The position numbers were made by a program, and so were the translations under genes. The notes under the pieces were generated by a model. That model was not told where the DNA came from, did no database searches, and was given only the letters and a program-made list of their open reading frames with translations. Below are positions 1 to 10,178 of a DNA stretch of 64,000 nucleotides, in pieces. Location: positions 17,050,001 through 17,114,000 of the forward strand of contig OZ316893.1 of assembly GCA_973895155.1 (NCBI GenBank), written 5' to 3'. The stretch comes from Marsupella aquatica. Lineage: Eukaryota; Marchantiophyta. Positions within the stretch are counted from its first letter, which is position 1. Each line of letters starts with the position of its first letter.

Positions 1-1388
1 TATCCCTTCTTGTTGCATTTTTTGGTAAAGTTGTAATGCCTTCAGCCCCTGTCCACATCTCACATGTCCTAAAATCATGGTGCTCCAGGCTACCACACTG
101 CATTTTGGGATCTTGTTAAAAACAATACAAGCGTCCTCTATGCTCCCACATTTGACATACATATCAACGAGAGAACTTCCCACAAAGACATGGGACTCAA
201 ACCCTTTTTGGATGATCATTTTATGAACACGCTTGCCTTCTTCTAGAGCCATTTCGCTGGCACATGCATTCAGCATCCCGACAAATGCTACAGAGTTTGG
301 TTCCACCCCTTCCCGCTGCATTTGCCGAGAGAGTTTTAATGCTTCGCTTCCTCGCCCACATTTCACAAATCCCAGAATCATAGCATTCCACGCAACCACA
401 TTTTTGGTGGACATATTGTTGAAAACTCTGCTAGCATCCTCAATGCTCCCACATTTGGCATACATATCAACAAGACTCGTACCGATATATACATTCAAGT
501 CACAGGAACTGTTTCGAATATGTGCATGAATGCGTCTACCCTCTTCGAGAGCTCCTAAACTAGCACATGCATTCAGGACTGGAAGGAAAGTGAACTTGTC
601 AGGATACAAGCCCTCTTGTTGCATTTGCTGAAAAAGTTTCAGTACTTCTTCGTATTTCCTTGCCTTGGCATTTCTTGCAAGCTTTTGATTCCATGTGATA
701 ACGCTTGATTGAACTGGCACTGGTCTTATTGCAGACAGCTTGACCTTCACCCATGGGGGCCTCAATTTGCTGTCTATCCAAAGCGACGCAGATGACTTCT
801 TATGCTTGAAATCTGGATTCCTTGCACTCACCTACGAAAAGAACTCCAATTCAGAAATGCTGTCAATTCTTTCAAAGCCCACAAAATAGAAATACGTGCC
901 AGTGTCTTATAATTCAAACGGGTTGGCTTTTCCCAGAAGTCCCGCGATTTAGAATTTACCTTCTCCGGCCTGTGATCCCACCACTGAGAAGGGTTCTCGA
1001 AGAAACTTTTCCATAGTTTTTCCACTATCTCCTTCTGGCCCGAAACATTTCCAGAGGAAACTAAAATCCCCGATAAATGAATTGAACTCTTGCCCGCTGA
1101 CGATCTACCTCTCCGGCCAGAAATAACTGGCGACCTGGATGTTTTTGTATTTACAACACTGGAAAAGCCACTAACTCCACGCCACGATCCCGCCGAATAA
1201 TTACGCACAGGAGATACAACACCCTCGGCTTCTGAACGCCCCACAATTTCAACACTGATCCAAAATGTCCATTTATTCTCGTTCTCACGGACGAACGTGC
1301 GCAAGGCTTGGCCAAAGATTGACTGAAGTGACCAGTGACTGGCTCTACACAGTGAGCCTCTACAAGCACCTGGCCACCAAAGCGGCAT
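1..1388 (-). CDS. OSB-type PDF motif fused to PLS pentatricopeptide repeats (partial, runs off left edge)
   Basis: Two exons are visible. Exon 1 (1388-960) starts at an ATG and ends with the first half of a PDF motif: LWKSFFENPSQWWDHRPEK. A 128-bp GT-AG intron (959-832) follows, in phase 0. Exon 2 (831-1, open to the edge) begins with the second half: NPDFKHKKSSASLWIDS and a PPW..V block. The PDF motif is the ssDNA-binding signature of plant organellar OSB proteins. The same frame then runs into PPR units of P, L and S type, with repeated VVAWNAMILGF, LVDMYAKCGSIEDA and ALKLSRQMQREG blocks. PPR proteins bind organellar RNA in a sequence-specific way. About 275 codons of exon 2 contain no stop. 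A clear OB-fold is not recognisable in exon 1, which has no obvious homology before residue 105. The C-terminus (DYW/E or none) lies outside the window. Target organelle is inferred from the families. Confidence 0.7.
832..959 (-). other. intron splitting the PDF motif
   Basis: The donor is AAG|GTAAAT (exon ends at 960) and the acceptor is CGTAG|GTGAGT (exon starts at 831). Removing these 128 bases keeps phase 0 and joins WWDHRPEK directly to VSARNPDFKHK, the order expected for a PDF motif. An unspliced read would hit a stop at the acceptor TAG. Confidence 0.75.
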
Positions 1389-1552
1389 TTGGTGCGGTTG
1401 TCAGAAAACTCCATAGTTCCCCATTTGTTCCAGCTTTCTCAAGTTCACGGTGAGCCTATGCTGAGAAGCGGCTTGTTGCCCAACTCGGACTGTACTCCAA
1501 CAGCTTTATCTATCAGAATCGTAGCAAATACCCCAAGCGCAAAGGAATACCT

Positions 1553-1786
1553 TCATTTGCCAATCTCACTGCGCAATCTCAATACTGGAATACAGCAAAC
1601 ACCACGGTCATCAAAGCTCCTCCTCTGTAATCCTAAACTCAGACCTGTCCTCCACACTAAGAAATTGCCCAATGTTGCTTCCTGGAGTTTCTGAACAAGC
1701 ACCTTCGACCTCAACTCTGCGACAACCGGAGACTCTTTCATTTTTCCTCTTCTTTGTCCTCTCTCGCCAAGTCTCCTCCCTCCCAT
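1553..1786 (-). other. possible upstream exon or 5' region of the PDF-PPR gene
   Basis: An open frame of 77 codons, rich in R, K and S near its start, lies just upstream on the same strand. It could hold a transit-peptide exon of the PDF-PPR gene. No domain is recognised, no convincing splice junction to 1388 was found, and chance is a real alternative. Confidence 0.2.
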
Positions 1787-1860
1787 TTGAGGTCAGGTTG
1801 TCATGCTCTCTTTGTGAAATATAAATCCAAGTGAAGAGCGTAGTCTAATCCTCCTTCGCA

Positions 1861-1933
1861 GAGGAGTAAATGTAGCTCAAGCGCTTCTCTGGATGCGAGA
1901 GGTGCGGGGATCGACATCCCGTATCTTCACTCC
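1861..1933 (+). repeat. tRNA-like / SINE-head-like sequence
   Basis: An A-box-like stretch (TGTAGCTCAAGCG near 1871) is followed after about 35 bases by a B-box-like stretch (GGGGATCGACATCCC near 1907). This spacing is what a tRNA-derived SINE head shows. No cloverleaf closes cleanly, so it is not called a tRNA gene. Confidence 0.3.
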
Positions 1934-2080
1934 CTCGGAAAACTAACACGATCATTCCGTGTGGATCCATGTAACATCTCTTGAATGTGAAAGCAAGTCA
2001 AATCTTATGTCCAATCTTACTCATTTGAGGTTTTCACAACTTGCTAGCCATATGGAGTATTAGAAATTCACTAGAATAGG

Positions 2081-2190
2081 ATAATGTCCTGGTTAGAGGG
2101 CATTATGAGATATAATGCCCTCAAAAACGAGGGCGGGAGCCCAAGTTTTGAGGGCAATATGCTCATAATGCCAGTAACTAGGACATTAAT
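2081..2190. repeat. long imperfect inverted repeat (hairpin)
   Basis: Two arms of about 45 bases (2081-2126 and 2146-2190) are inverted copies around a loop of about 20 bases. The core pairing is GGCATTATGAGAT with GCTCATAATGCC, plus CCCTCAAAA with TTTTGAGGG, and it extends outward through AATGTCCT with AGGACATT. It could be a short foldback (MITE-like) element or a small-RNA precursor. No TSD was identified. Confidence 0.55.
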
Positions 2191-3443
2191 GTGCCTAAAC
2201 ACTTGAGTGATTTTTTGGTAACAAACAAGAAAAGGTGAATCTATGAATAGAAAATACAAGCCAAAGGGCCTGCAATTGGTCAAAGGCATGAAAGAAGTTA
2301 AAAACAAATCTTGTTATTTTGATACAAGTTATTATGTTATTTTATTTGGTAACACTATATATGGGTTTTACCTTTCCTATTTTTGTCATACTTCACATAA
2401 TGCCCTCCTCAAAAGAAGGGAGACTATATGGAAAATTAATGCACTCAAAAATACAAAGAGAAAAATCAAGAAAATCTTTACAACTACAAAAGTGAGCAAA
2501 ACTAGAAAAAAAACATTAATACCAAATTGACTTGCCAACAATAACATGACTCCAGGTTATCAATAATTCATGTTTGCTTGTATCATACAATACTTCTCCT
2601 ATGGCATGAGCCTGATGTCCATCTAATAAATCCGTCCATGCTGAAAGGATTTGAGACACCTTCCACTTGAAAATTGTGGGATTCCATACCATTTTGAATT
2701 TTTGATGTATAGCATAGTCATGGTCGAGGAGCAGCATCACGGGCCAAAAAGCAGCCTAAATGTGCCTTGTTTTGGAGGTTGGAGTTGCTTGAAGATTGAC
2801 GGTTGCAAGTGGCAGTCAACATTAGGTCAAGAGATTTGTTTCATTCTTGTGAGTAAAAACAAGGGCAAAAGAAGACATGTTGGGTTGTCTTTTTGGCCCA
2901 CTACACTGCTCCTTGACTATATACTTTTGGCCAGCAGCAAGTGGGGAAGGGGGAGAGTGGCGGAATATTCAAGTTCCATCCTCACTTCCATTCACTAACT
3001 AAATTTTACTAGTGAACATAGTAATACCACATCTAACCTTAACCAAGTATCTGACTATAGAGGAATTAAATTAATTATATAGTAATTCTAGGCCTGACAG
3101 TAAATGTCTAATTTTTATTCTTTGACAATGATATATGTACTATCAATTTTTTCTTTTTCTTCTTACCCTTGAAATTGGAAGTTGACCCATCCAACAGACA
3201 GATGTCAACTCCGAAGCATTCACCTCTGTAGGGTAGCCCACAAGGGGATCATAACCAGGGATCCGACATGAACCCAAACAAGGGGCAGAGAGGGTTGAAC
3301 CAGGTCCCCAAAGCAGACCAGCCAGGGGCTGAGGAGAAACCAGGACTCAGACCACTACACCCCCCCCCCCCACACACACACCAACCCTTGCATGTGGAGG
3401 GGGGATTGAACCTGGGTCGACCTCTCAGGTCTAGGCTAATCCC
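2191..3443. other. intergenic; no gene recognised
   Basis: AT-rich sequence without a convincing gene. Short open frames here lack recognisable motifs. A C-rich/CA-rich low-complexity tract lies at 3359-3382. A GGGGATTGAACCTGG stretch at about 3402-3416 resembles the reverse of a tRNA B-box. Confidence 0.5.
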
Positions 3444-3788
3444 TGTTAGGATTTACTCTTAGGTCTAGAGTTACGACTGTACTGTAGTTAATGCTAACCT
3501 TAGTCGCAGACTTGGTTAGGTTAGTCATGTTGTGCACACTCCATAACCAAGCGATGTTTGCTTGGAGAGTGGGAACTCAGGCTCATTGTTATGGAGCTAG
3601 TTGAGAGATAGGGAGAGCTTGCGCTGTGGATGCTTGGTATGGCCGGTCGGCCTAGAGTGCAGTAAAGCTCATGTGTGTTCCCGTGGACGTAGCCTCATGT
3701 GGAGGTGAACCATGTATCTCTCTATGTCGACTCTTGTGCGTTGGATGGTTTGTGGGCTTGCCGTTGCGATTGTCGTCTATGCTCGGGG
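3444..3788 (+). repeat. diverged solo LTR of the copia-1 family
   Basis: It begins TGTTAGGATTTACTCTTAGG and ends near GATTGTCGTCTATGCTC. Read backwards it matches the copia-1 LTR at 9622-9988 in many blocks (cgtctatgctc, gccgttgcgat, gggcttgccg, tggatggtt, ggagagtgggaac). No internal coding region accompanies it, so it looks like a solo LTR left by recombination. The 3' end is ragged and no TSD is visible, so it is old. Confidence 0.65.
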
Positions 3789-4238
3789 GTCTCACTATAT
3801 GGAGGACCCCCCATCATCTGCGATGTTTTCAAGCCTAGACCCCCATACTTATTAAGTTGAATTTTTTCCTCCCTCTTTCTTTCTTCTAAGAGTCTAAAAT
3901 CCAAATTGTATTGCCCCTATAATTTGTGAAGTAAAGTGTCATATATCAATAAAAAATGCCTTGAAAGAAAAGATAAGTCTATGTCAATACCTTGTGAAGT
4001 TGTATGTCAGACATGGCACGCCCTACAACAGTTCTTGCACCTTTTTCGACCTTAAACTTTGATCATTTCAATGCATCATTTATATTGTGTACCTAAAGGT
4101 CATCCCAATATAAACCTTATGTACATAAGTGGGATGGCCTTTAAGGTCACAACATGAATAATCCATTTCCACCCATTGATCACCAATCCCATGCTCCATC
4201 CATACTCCATTGAAAACTTCTCTTGAGAGATGTAACAT

Positions 4239-4322
4239 GTGACGGAGGGGAATTGAACCCCTAATTGAGAAAGGATCTCAAGTTGCCAATCTGTCACCCC
4301 CTATCCTTTCCCACTACACCCA
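4239..4322 (-). repeat. tRNA-like fragment, possible SINE head
   Basis: On the minus strand a B-box-like GGGGTTCAATTCCCC lies about 30 bases after an A-box-like TTGGCAACTTGAG. It suggests a degraded tRNA-derived repeat. It is short and unsupported by a cloverleaf. Confidence 0.25.
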
Positions 4323-4383
4323 CTAATATTAACAAAACAAAATATATATACAGACTCTCAAAAAGTAAACAGTAGCATGACAT

Positions 4384-5801
4384 TCATACCATTGTTTGAA
4401 GATACTGATCCAATGCACGTCTATCTATTGGATCCAACACATAGATACGATCCATAACCCCTTCTTTCATGGTTAAGCTAACACTAACAATGACCATTTC
4501 AATATCCATCCATTTCAAATCAGTGGTATCATATCTGAATTCACTTTTGCTCTTACCAATAGGACTATACCAATTTAACAACAGTTCACAAATGCTACCT
4601 GATTGCCCTGCGAGTGGAGTTGGCCTATCCATCAAATCAATTGGTGACCGACAATTGCCCCACCTACTACCATACTTCTGTCTCATTTGGACAATCCGAC
4701 CCAACCAAAAATATTTCTTACCTGCTGAGATTGTCTCCACCACAGCCTTATTCTTTCCTCCCTTTCTTTTTCCAGATCTAGTACTTGGAGCAGGATTATC
4801 ATCAGACTCAAATGCAATTGCACAATCAGTGCCAACATCAACAAAACATGAGTTAGGACTGGCTTCTTGCACTTTTCTCTTGCCAGTACTATAGTATAGC
4901 ACTTGTTTCACCCTTGTCAGCCTATCTTTTGACAAATGTGGATTGCCTACCAGCTGGCTTACCAGAGTGGATTTGTAAATCACCTTGCCTTCATAAGTAG
5001 CAGTAGGCACTACCTTGGTACGATTATGCACATTAGTTACAGCATGGACAACTGATCCGAACACATGCCGAACTTCATGACCTAATGTCTCAAGCTCATC
5101 TGAGGGGTCTACATCAAACTGTATATCATCTCTGTGTACATCATCTGAATGCATCTCAGGAACAACAATGGGATCTGCTTTTGTTAACCATGCATCTATT
5201 CTATTCAAATCATCCTCAGGATCTTCCAATTCATGAAAATCTCCAATTGGGCAAGGACTTATGTCTGGTGGTTGGTGCTCTACTTGCTCCTTAGAATCAT
5301 TGCAAACAATTGCTTCCTTCAGAACCACCTCTAGTGGCCAGGTCTCACTTTCCACAACCCAAGGACATGTCCACCATCTCTTTCTAGCTGCTGGTAAGGA
5401 ACTTTGTGGAGACATCTGCAATTGATGCATAAGATCCTTAGCAGCAACAAAACCTTCTTGAAGGGCTGCAACCACTAATTCATTAGTCTCAATGAGAGAA
5501 TAGTCAAGTAGATTTGGTGCTTCCTCCCCTTCCCCTATAGGATGAATCTTCCCCCATACATGATCTTGTTTCTTATGTGAACGACCTATCTTCAAGCCTG
5601 GTCCATATTCCAGGGCAGCAAGCCGGTTCAGTCCAACAGCACTATCCAACAGAGAGCCAAAATCATAATTTCGCTCATGGCCACTCATGCCTCCTACCTT
5701 GCTGAAGAAAATCTCACAACAATCCGAACCTAGCAAGTGGAAGGGAACATCTAGATGTGGGAACTTATCTCGAAAGGCACAAATTAACAGCACAATGAAA
5801 T
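4384..5801 (-). pseudogene. C-terminal part of a zinc-finger/DDE-like transposase, detached by the giant element
   Basis: An open frame of about 470 codons runs from the insertion junction to the TGA at 4384. Recognisable blocks are VPFHLLGSDCCEIFFSKVGG, GHERNYDFG and LGRIVQMRQKYG..WGNCRSP. A basic stretch (SGKRKGGKNK) may be a nuclear localisation signal. Its N-terminal half lies at 40633-43739: the last codons there (HDVNMSC) join in frame to HFIVLLICAF here once the 5811-40623 insert and one copy of the 9-bp TSD are removed. So this is one gene split by insertion. The transposase family is not named with certainty; the whole protein resembles uncharacterised plant transposases with EDET and SDGDARRRK motifs. 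This part has no internal stops, in contrast to the upstream half. Confidence 0.7.
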
Positions 5802-5810
5802 GACATGATA
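5802..5810. repeat. left 9-bp target-site duplication of the Mutator-like element
   Basis: GACATGATA here pairs with GACATGACA at 40624-40632 (one mismatch). Nine bases is the Mutator TSD length. Using the right-hand copy restores the reading frame of the interrupted transposase gene. Confidence 0.8.
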
Positions 5811-5850
5811 GGGGTATTTACAAAAGACAGGAACCAGGAAATAGTAACAA
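5811..5850 (+). repeat. left terminal inverted repeat of the Mutator-like element
   Basis: GGGGTATTTAC followed by GACAGGAACCAGGAAA. The reverse complement of the right end (40623 downward) reads GGGTATAACAG followed by GACAGGAAACAGGTAA. The similarity is clear but diverged, over about 35 bases. Confidence 0.65.
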
Positions 5851-6018
5851 GAAATAGATACTGTTACCAGGAGAATTGGAGGTAAAAACCAAAAAAATCA
5901 GACCAAAAAAAGGATTCCAAACAATCAAAATTAAAGCCCATTTGAGTCATTTTCATTAAAACAGTCTCATTCCAGAGGAAATATCCCGTCGGGTAGTCCG
6001 ACCCAAATTTGCGATGAT

Positions 6019-6541
6019 TACCGGGCGCTGGTATCAATGAAGCGAATGGAAAGCTGGTAGGGTTTCATAGAAGAAGGAAAATTAAACAAAAATCTACGTA
6101 ACCTCAATCGAGAAGACAATGAGCGGCTGAAAACGAGGCAATTCAAATCAAAAGAGGCAGGGTCAGACAAATCCGGATCTCATTGCTAGTTTAAACCTCA
6201 AAATCACGAAATCCATGTTTAACGCCATCGAGAGGAAAACCATACATTGGAGATTGAGCCGATCACAAATTCATTTACTTCAAAAATGGGCAAAAAAATA
6301 TCACCGAGATTACATGGGCAACGGAAAGCAATGAGTATAAGTAGCACCCGGCGCTAGCTTAAAACTACAAATCCCGCCCTTCCATGTGTAACGCCATGGA
6401 GAGGAAAATGGGTCGATCCGAAAAGCATTTCCTATCAAAATGGGCGAAAACATATTACCCAAATTACCAAATCCTAACAAAACATTCAGTACTGAAAAAC
6501 GGATATAGAAAGCATCCAGCTTTAGCAACGCTCGGCGCTAG
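6019..6541. promoter_or_regulatory. palindrome cluster 1 (3 copies, left subterminal)
   Basis: Copies lie at 6019-6033 (taccgggcgctggta), 6342-6356 (tagcacccggcgcta) and 6523-6541 (tagcaacgctcggcgctag). All share the right arm GGCGCT of the element-wide palindrome, while the left arm is more variable. They lie within 750 bp of the left terminus, where Mutator transposases usually bind. Binding by transposase or by the ParB-like protein is inference. Confidence 0.6.
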
Positions 6542-6686
6542 CTTAAATATAGCTGCCTAGGAACCTAATCGACATAGGGTTGAACTCCAAAATAACCTAA
6601 GCAACTGCGATTGGAACACCTTTAGCTCTGTGATTGACAGTCATCATCGACTCCCGCCCTCGCCCACTTGTAGTTTTTCTTGAATC

Positions 6687-7166
6687 CTAAACCCCTGAGC
6701 CGAATATAATTGGAAGAGGGAACTCGATGCTCAACATGAGCTTGGCCAGGGCCCGCAAAATTTGCATCAAGGAAGTCGACGCGCCCCAATCGCTCTTGCA
6801 CACGACGTTCAATGGGCTGCTGACCATCAGCAGGAACGACTTGATGAAACGAGAATTCGCGTGGAGTCTGTTGGTCACCAATCCAAGAATATTTCTCTCC
6901 CCAGGACTAATCGCCTCATCGTAAGGAAGAGAATTACGGTTCCAAAAAGTTGATGTCTCGGTCTCAGTGTCGACACAAACTGATTCGAAGGAGCTGAAGT
7001 GGCTCTCCACCGGTCGAACTCGGGAAGGACTGAAGAAGGCAAGCATCTCCTCCAACGACATTGGTTCCCTCCTCTCCATGTGGTCGCACCCAGCTCGACA
7101 ATGTCCACATGCAGGTCGACAACGTCCGCACCTTAACGTCCGCACCCAGCTCGACAACGTTCGCAC
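6687..7166 (-). CDS. uncharacterised open frame in the left subterminal region
   Basis: A 159-codon open frame on the minus strand. The N-terminal third is low complexity because it overlaps the minisatellite at 7079-7236. The rest (from LEEMLAFFSPSRV through SPGERNILGLVTNR) has normal composition but no recognisable domain. It could be a captured host fragment, a small element gene, or chance. No palindromes fall inside it. Confidence 0.25.
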   Translation of the reverse strand: MRTLSSWVRTLRCGRCRPACGHCRAGCDHMERREPMSLEEMLAFFSPSRVRPVESHFSSFESVCVDTETETSTFWNRNSLPYDEAISPGERNILGLVTNRLHANSRFIKSFLLMVSSPLNVVCKSDWGASTSLMQILRALAKLMLSIEFPLPIIFGSGV

Positions 7167-7236
7167 CTTGCCCTAAAGTCCGCAACCAGATCGACAATGT
7201 CCGCACATTTATCGACAACGTCCGCACCTTTCTCGA
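7079..7236 (+). repeat. GTCCGCAC-type minisatellite
   Basis: Imperfect tandem units of roughly 20-35 bases share CTCGACAA(T/C)GTCCGCAC, seen near 7096, 7116, 7148, 7186 and 7212. All three frames stay open, which explains several overlapping spurious open frames. Confidence 0.7.
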
Positions 7237-7475
7237 CCGTCTCCAAAAGGTTGACATAGTGACTACCAAAGGACGGTCATCGGTGGACACCCGTAACATG
7301 CGAGCTTCAATGGGCAGAGGACCGTTGAGTAAACAGTCAAATTGCGACACGATTATTTTGAAACAGACCCGACTTAATTACGTAATGACAATATACGGAT
7401 GGCGACAGGATGGCGACAGAACGCATGAACGATATTATGATGTAAAGGTTCGTGGAAAACTGTGCACATTTGGGG

Positions 7476-7648
7476 AGCGCCCGCCGCTACTAAACGAAGA
7501 GACCAATTTAAAACCTTTTATATAAGAAATACATGTACCTCGATAACACCGCCCGGCGCTACTGAAGACAACAAGTGGTTTTTAGAATTTTATTATGAGC
7601 ATATGAAATGAAATACATGTCTTTTCATAACAGCGCCCGACGCTAGTA
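7476..7648. promoter_or_regulatory. palindrome cluster 2 (3 copies, 3' of the methyltransferase gene)
   Basis: Copies at 7476-7489 (agcgcccgccgcta), 7549-7561 (ccgcccggcgcta) and 7632-7648 (agcgcccgacgctagta) are spaced about 75-85 bases apart. The last lies 23 bases beyond the stop of the ParB-methyltransferase gene. The extension CTAGTAAA after the right arm recurs in other copies. Confidence 0.7.
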
Positions 7649-7670
7649 AAAGCTGGAAAAGAAAAATACA

Positions 7671-9616
7671 TCAATTATCGGTTTCTGATTCAGATTCCGA
7701 TCCAGAGCTCTGTGATCTGTCGGTAGAGACTGCTTCGTCATCGACATACTTGCTCTTAGAAAAGTCATCTATATACGGGTTTCTAACAAACTTTCTGTCA
7801 ACTCCTCTTCGAAGGCGGAGACCTTTGTTTTCCCAGCATAGAGTCCTTTGACTATCCTCCTTCCTCGCAGCGTTCTCAGCGTAAGACGGCAAAACAAATG
7901 GTTTCTCCGGTGTATCCATTTCAAAACGTGAAACTTTTCTTCTGAGTTGGAAGCGCTTTCTGGTATTCCATTCGGACCTGGGTAGATAACCAAGTAAGAC
8001 AACCAATTGAAAGATACAATGAATAGCAAAAAATGCATGAAGGAGCTGGAAAAGAGAAAGAAGCTTACGAGTTTCAGAACATTACTCGGAAGAGTCATCT
8101 CTATCACTCTCGCCAGCAGATTGCTCCTTACCCCCCCTGAGTTGTCTCCCCGTCCACTTCATCTGCTGTCCCCCCACTTGACTCATCATCGGAGTCAAAA
8201 TTAAGTACAGACCGGAGCTTGTCCCTCTTTTTCTTTTCCGGTGGTTGAATTGGGGGAGGCAAGGTTTCTACTTCCTTAGAAGAGAGTAGATTTAAGAACA
8301 CCTTGGAAACCAGTTTCAACGAAATCCTTCCGATTCTCCAGTCCAATTACAAACCTCCCAGAATAGTCTCCGGCTACAAAAGAGCTACCCGAACCAACTG
8401 TCCAATCTATGAAAATGTCCCGAGGCCGAGTGATGAGCTCTATCACAGACTGCATGAATCCAACCAACAAACGGGCATTCCCTGCGAATTCCATCTCAGG
8501 TGTTGGATCTATATTGAGAGTGGGAAGCCCAATTAAATTAGTGATGGAGGGATCTTCTGTAACAGATAGAGGTCTAAACCTCGAGTCCTTGGGTACTTTC
8601 CCTTTATGAGATACTCGGCAAAAGACGTCTAGCCTGAGTGTGAATATCTGCGAGATAAACCAAGAATGATATGTCATTCCATGCATTCTTGAGTGTTAAA
8701 AATAGAGATCACGACTTGGAATTTACCTATCGGTCAGTCTTTGGAGCGTACATAGGAACTGACATAACAACATTGTGTGTTGAGATGCAATGAAACTTCT
8801 TCGATTCCTGACATGCGGATATAACCTAAGACATAGGATCGTACTCCCCATTATGCAAAACTGCTAGCATTCCGTCATCTGATAAAAATGGGTCCATTCC
8901 ACGAAAGAACGATGTTGCCAGTCTGTGGTCGGGGGTATTCCATTTCGGGACTTTTCTATCTAGCAGCAATGGTTTCAGACCAGTAGGAAGGTAAATGAAT
9001 CCTGCGTGTACTCCAAATGATCTTTCCTTCCCCCCACGGACAATTCCCTTGTCTCGATATCCCGACTTCATGAGGTCCTTTGCCCATTTCTCTACACCAT
9101 TTACCCAGTCAGGCTTCTCCTCTTTGTTGAACGTTGTATCATAGAATTCAGAGATGCTAGACTCAACCATGCAATGCCTTGAAAGAGTGTTTTTGAAGTC
9201 ACCAACTTCTCGTTGAACACCTGTTGCAGCCGCACTTTCCCGAGCGGAGGATGATCCACCTTCAATTGCCCTTTTTTGCTTCTTTCTAGTACTAACTGCA
9301 TCTACTGGAGCAATTGACTTCCCTTTCTCGACGGGTGTAAGTGGGTCAGATGGAGGCCCTGTATTGGCTTCAGATGCCTTTGGGGTGGCATCTATCTTTG
9401 TATCGCCGCTGCCTATGGCGTCTGACTTTCTTCCTGCTCAAATGGAAGGCGATGTTAGATTTTGAGCGGATGGAAAACGCAAAGTATACTAACAAATGAG
9501 ATAAATGAAATCTAACATATATTGAATGGCATAGCAGCGCCAGGCGCTAACCAAAGAACTACAAATTATACTTACGTTTTTTCCCGGACCTTGTTGATTC
9601 ACTTGGGACAGCAGTA
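7671..9616 (-). pseudogene. DNA methyltransferase half of the ParB-methyltransferase fusion gene
   Basis: This is the C-terminal part of the gene that starts at 18219; copia-1 separates the halves. Order on the minus strand: a K/S-rich linker; a 142-bp intron (9575-9434, GTAAGT...CAG) holding a palindrome; a catalytic-type segment (9170-8829) ending FFRGMDPFLSDDGMLAVLHN; then, after an in-frame TAG (8828-8826), STHNVVMSVPMYAPKTDR; an intron; and 8640-8290 with DIFIDWTVGSGSSF, AGDYSGRFVIGLE. The last block is motif I of N4/N6 DNA methyltransferases (D-x-x-x-G-S-G plus GR..iG.E). Its position after the catalytic segment is the permuted beta-class order. The expected motif IV (D/N/S-P-P-Y) is not seen; the matching place reads FIYLPTG, so activity is doubtful. 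The tail (8006-7671) is acidic and serine-rich (SGSESESETDN). Frame breaks around 8290 and 8130 may be introns or lesions. Confidence 0.65.
9536..9549. promoter_or_regulatory. palindrome in a methyltransferase-gene intron
   Basis: AGCGCCAGGCGCTA, a near-perfect copy with arms AGCGCC and GGCGCT, lies inside the 9434-9575 intron, 39 bases from the donor. Confidence 0.7.
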
Positions 9617-9621
9617 TCAGC
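9617..9621. repeat. 5-bp TSD of copia-1 (left)
   Basis: TCAGC, repeated exactly at 16098-16102. Confidence 0.9.
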
Positions 9622-9988
9622 TGTTGAGCATAGACGACGATCGCAACGGCAAGCCCATGAACCATCCAACGCACAATAGTCGACACAAGAGATACGTGGT
9701 TCACCTCCTTGAGGCTACGTCCACGGGAACACACAAGAGAGCTTTACTGAACTCTAAGCCCGTCGGCTATACTGAGTCTCCACAGTGTAAGCTCTCCCTA
9801 TCTCTCAAGTGGCTCCATAACAATGAGCCTTGGTTCTACCTCTCCAAGCACACATGCCTCTTATGATATAGTGTGCAACTTAGTTGTACCTAACCACATA
9901 GTTGTACCTAACCACGTAGTTGTACCAACCCACGTTGTTGTACCAACCACGTCATACCTAACCTAGACGTAAGAGTAAATACCCAACA
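9622..9988 (-). repeat. copia-1 3' LTR (367 bp)
   Basis: TG...CA bounded. It holds a short run of 18-bp units of the type AGTTGTACCTAACCACAT. It has five fewer units than the 5' LTR, which accounts for the 90-bp length difference. Confidence 0.93.
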
Positions 9989-10000
9989 ATCTTCCCCTTG
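9989..10000 (-). other. copia-1 polypurine tract
   Basis: On the minus strand CAAGGGGAAGAT lies directly before the 3' LTR. It is the priming site for plus-strand DNA synthesis. Confidence 0.8.
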
Positions 10001-10178
10001 ACTCTGGTCTAGGGGAGAGTAATACTGCCAATGTATATGATCCCTCAGCGGGAAGTTCTGGACAAAAACCAAACCGGTTTCCCTCTCTAACTAGAGCAAA
10101 CCAGAACTAAGTCGTAGCCTAATACATAGGAATGAGGAAGAACATATATCAGTAATTACAATGAATGTTAAGAAAACT

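Noticed and set aside
1861-1933. functional tRNA gene
   Set aside because: A- and B-box-like pieces exist, but acceptor and anticodon stems do not pair convincingly.
2516-2998. overlapping open frames of 74 and 115 codons as genes
   Set aside because: No motif, opposite strands overlap, composition like surrounding intergenic DNA.
7061-7525. plus-strand open frame with VRT/DNVRT repeats
   Set aside because: Artefact of the minisatellite; the frame has no domain and no conserved start.
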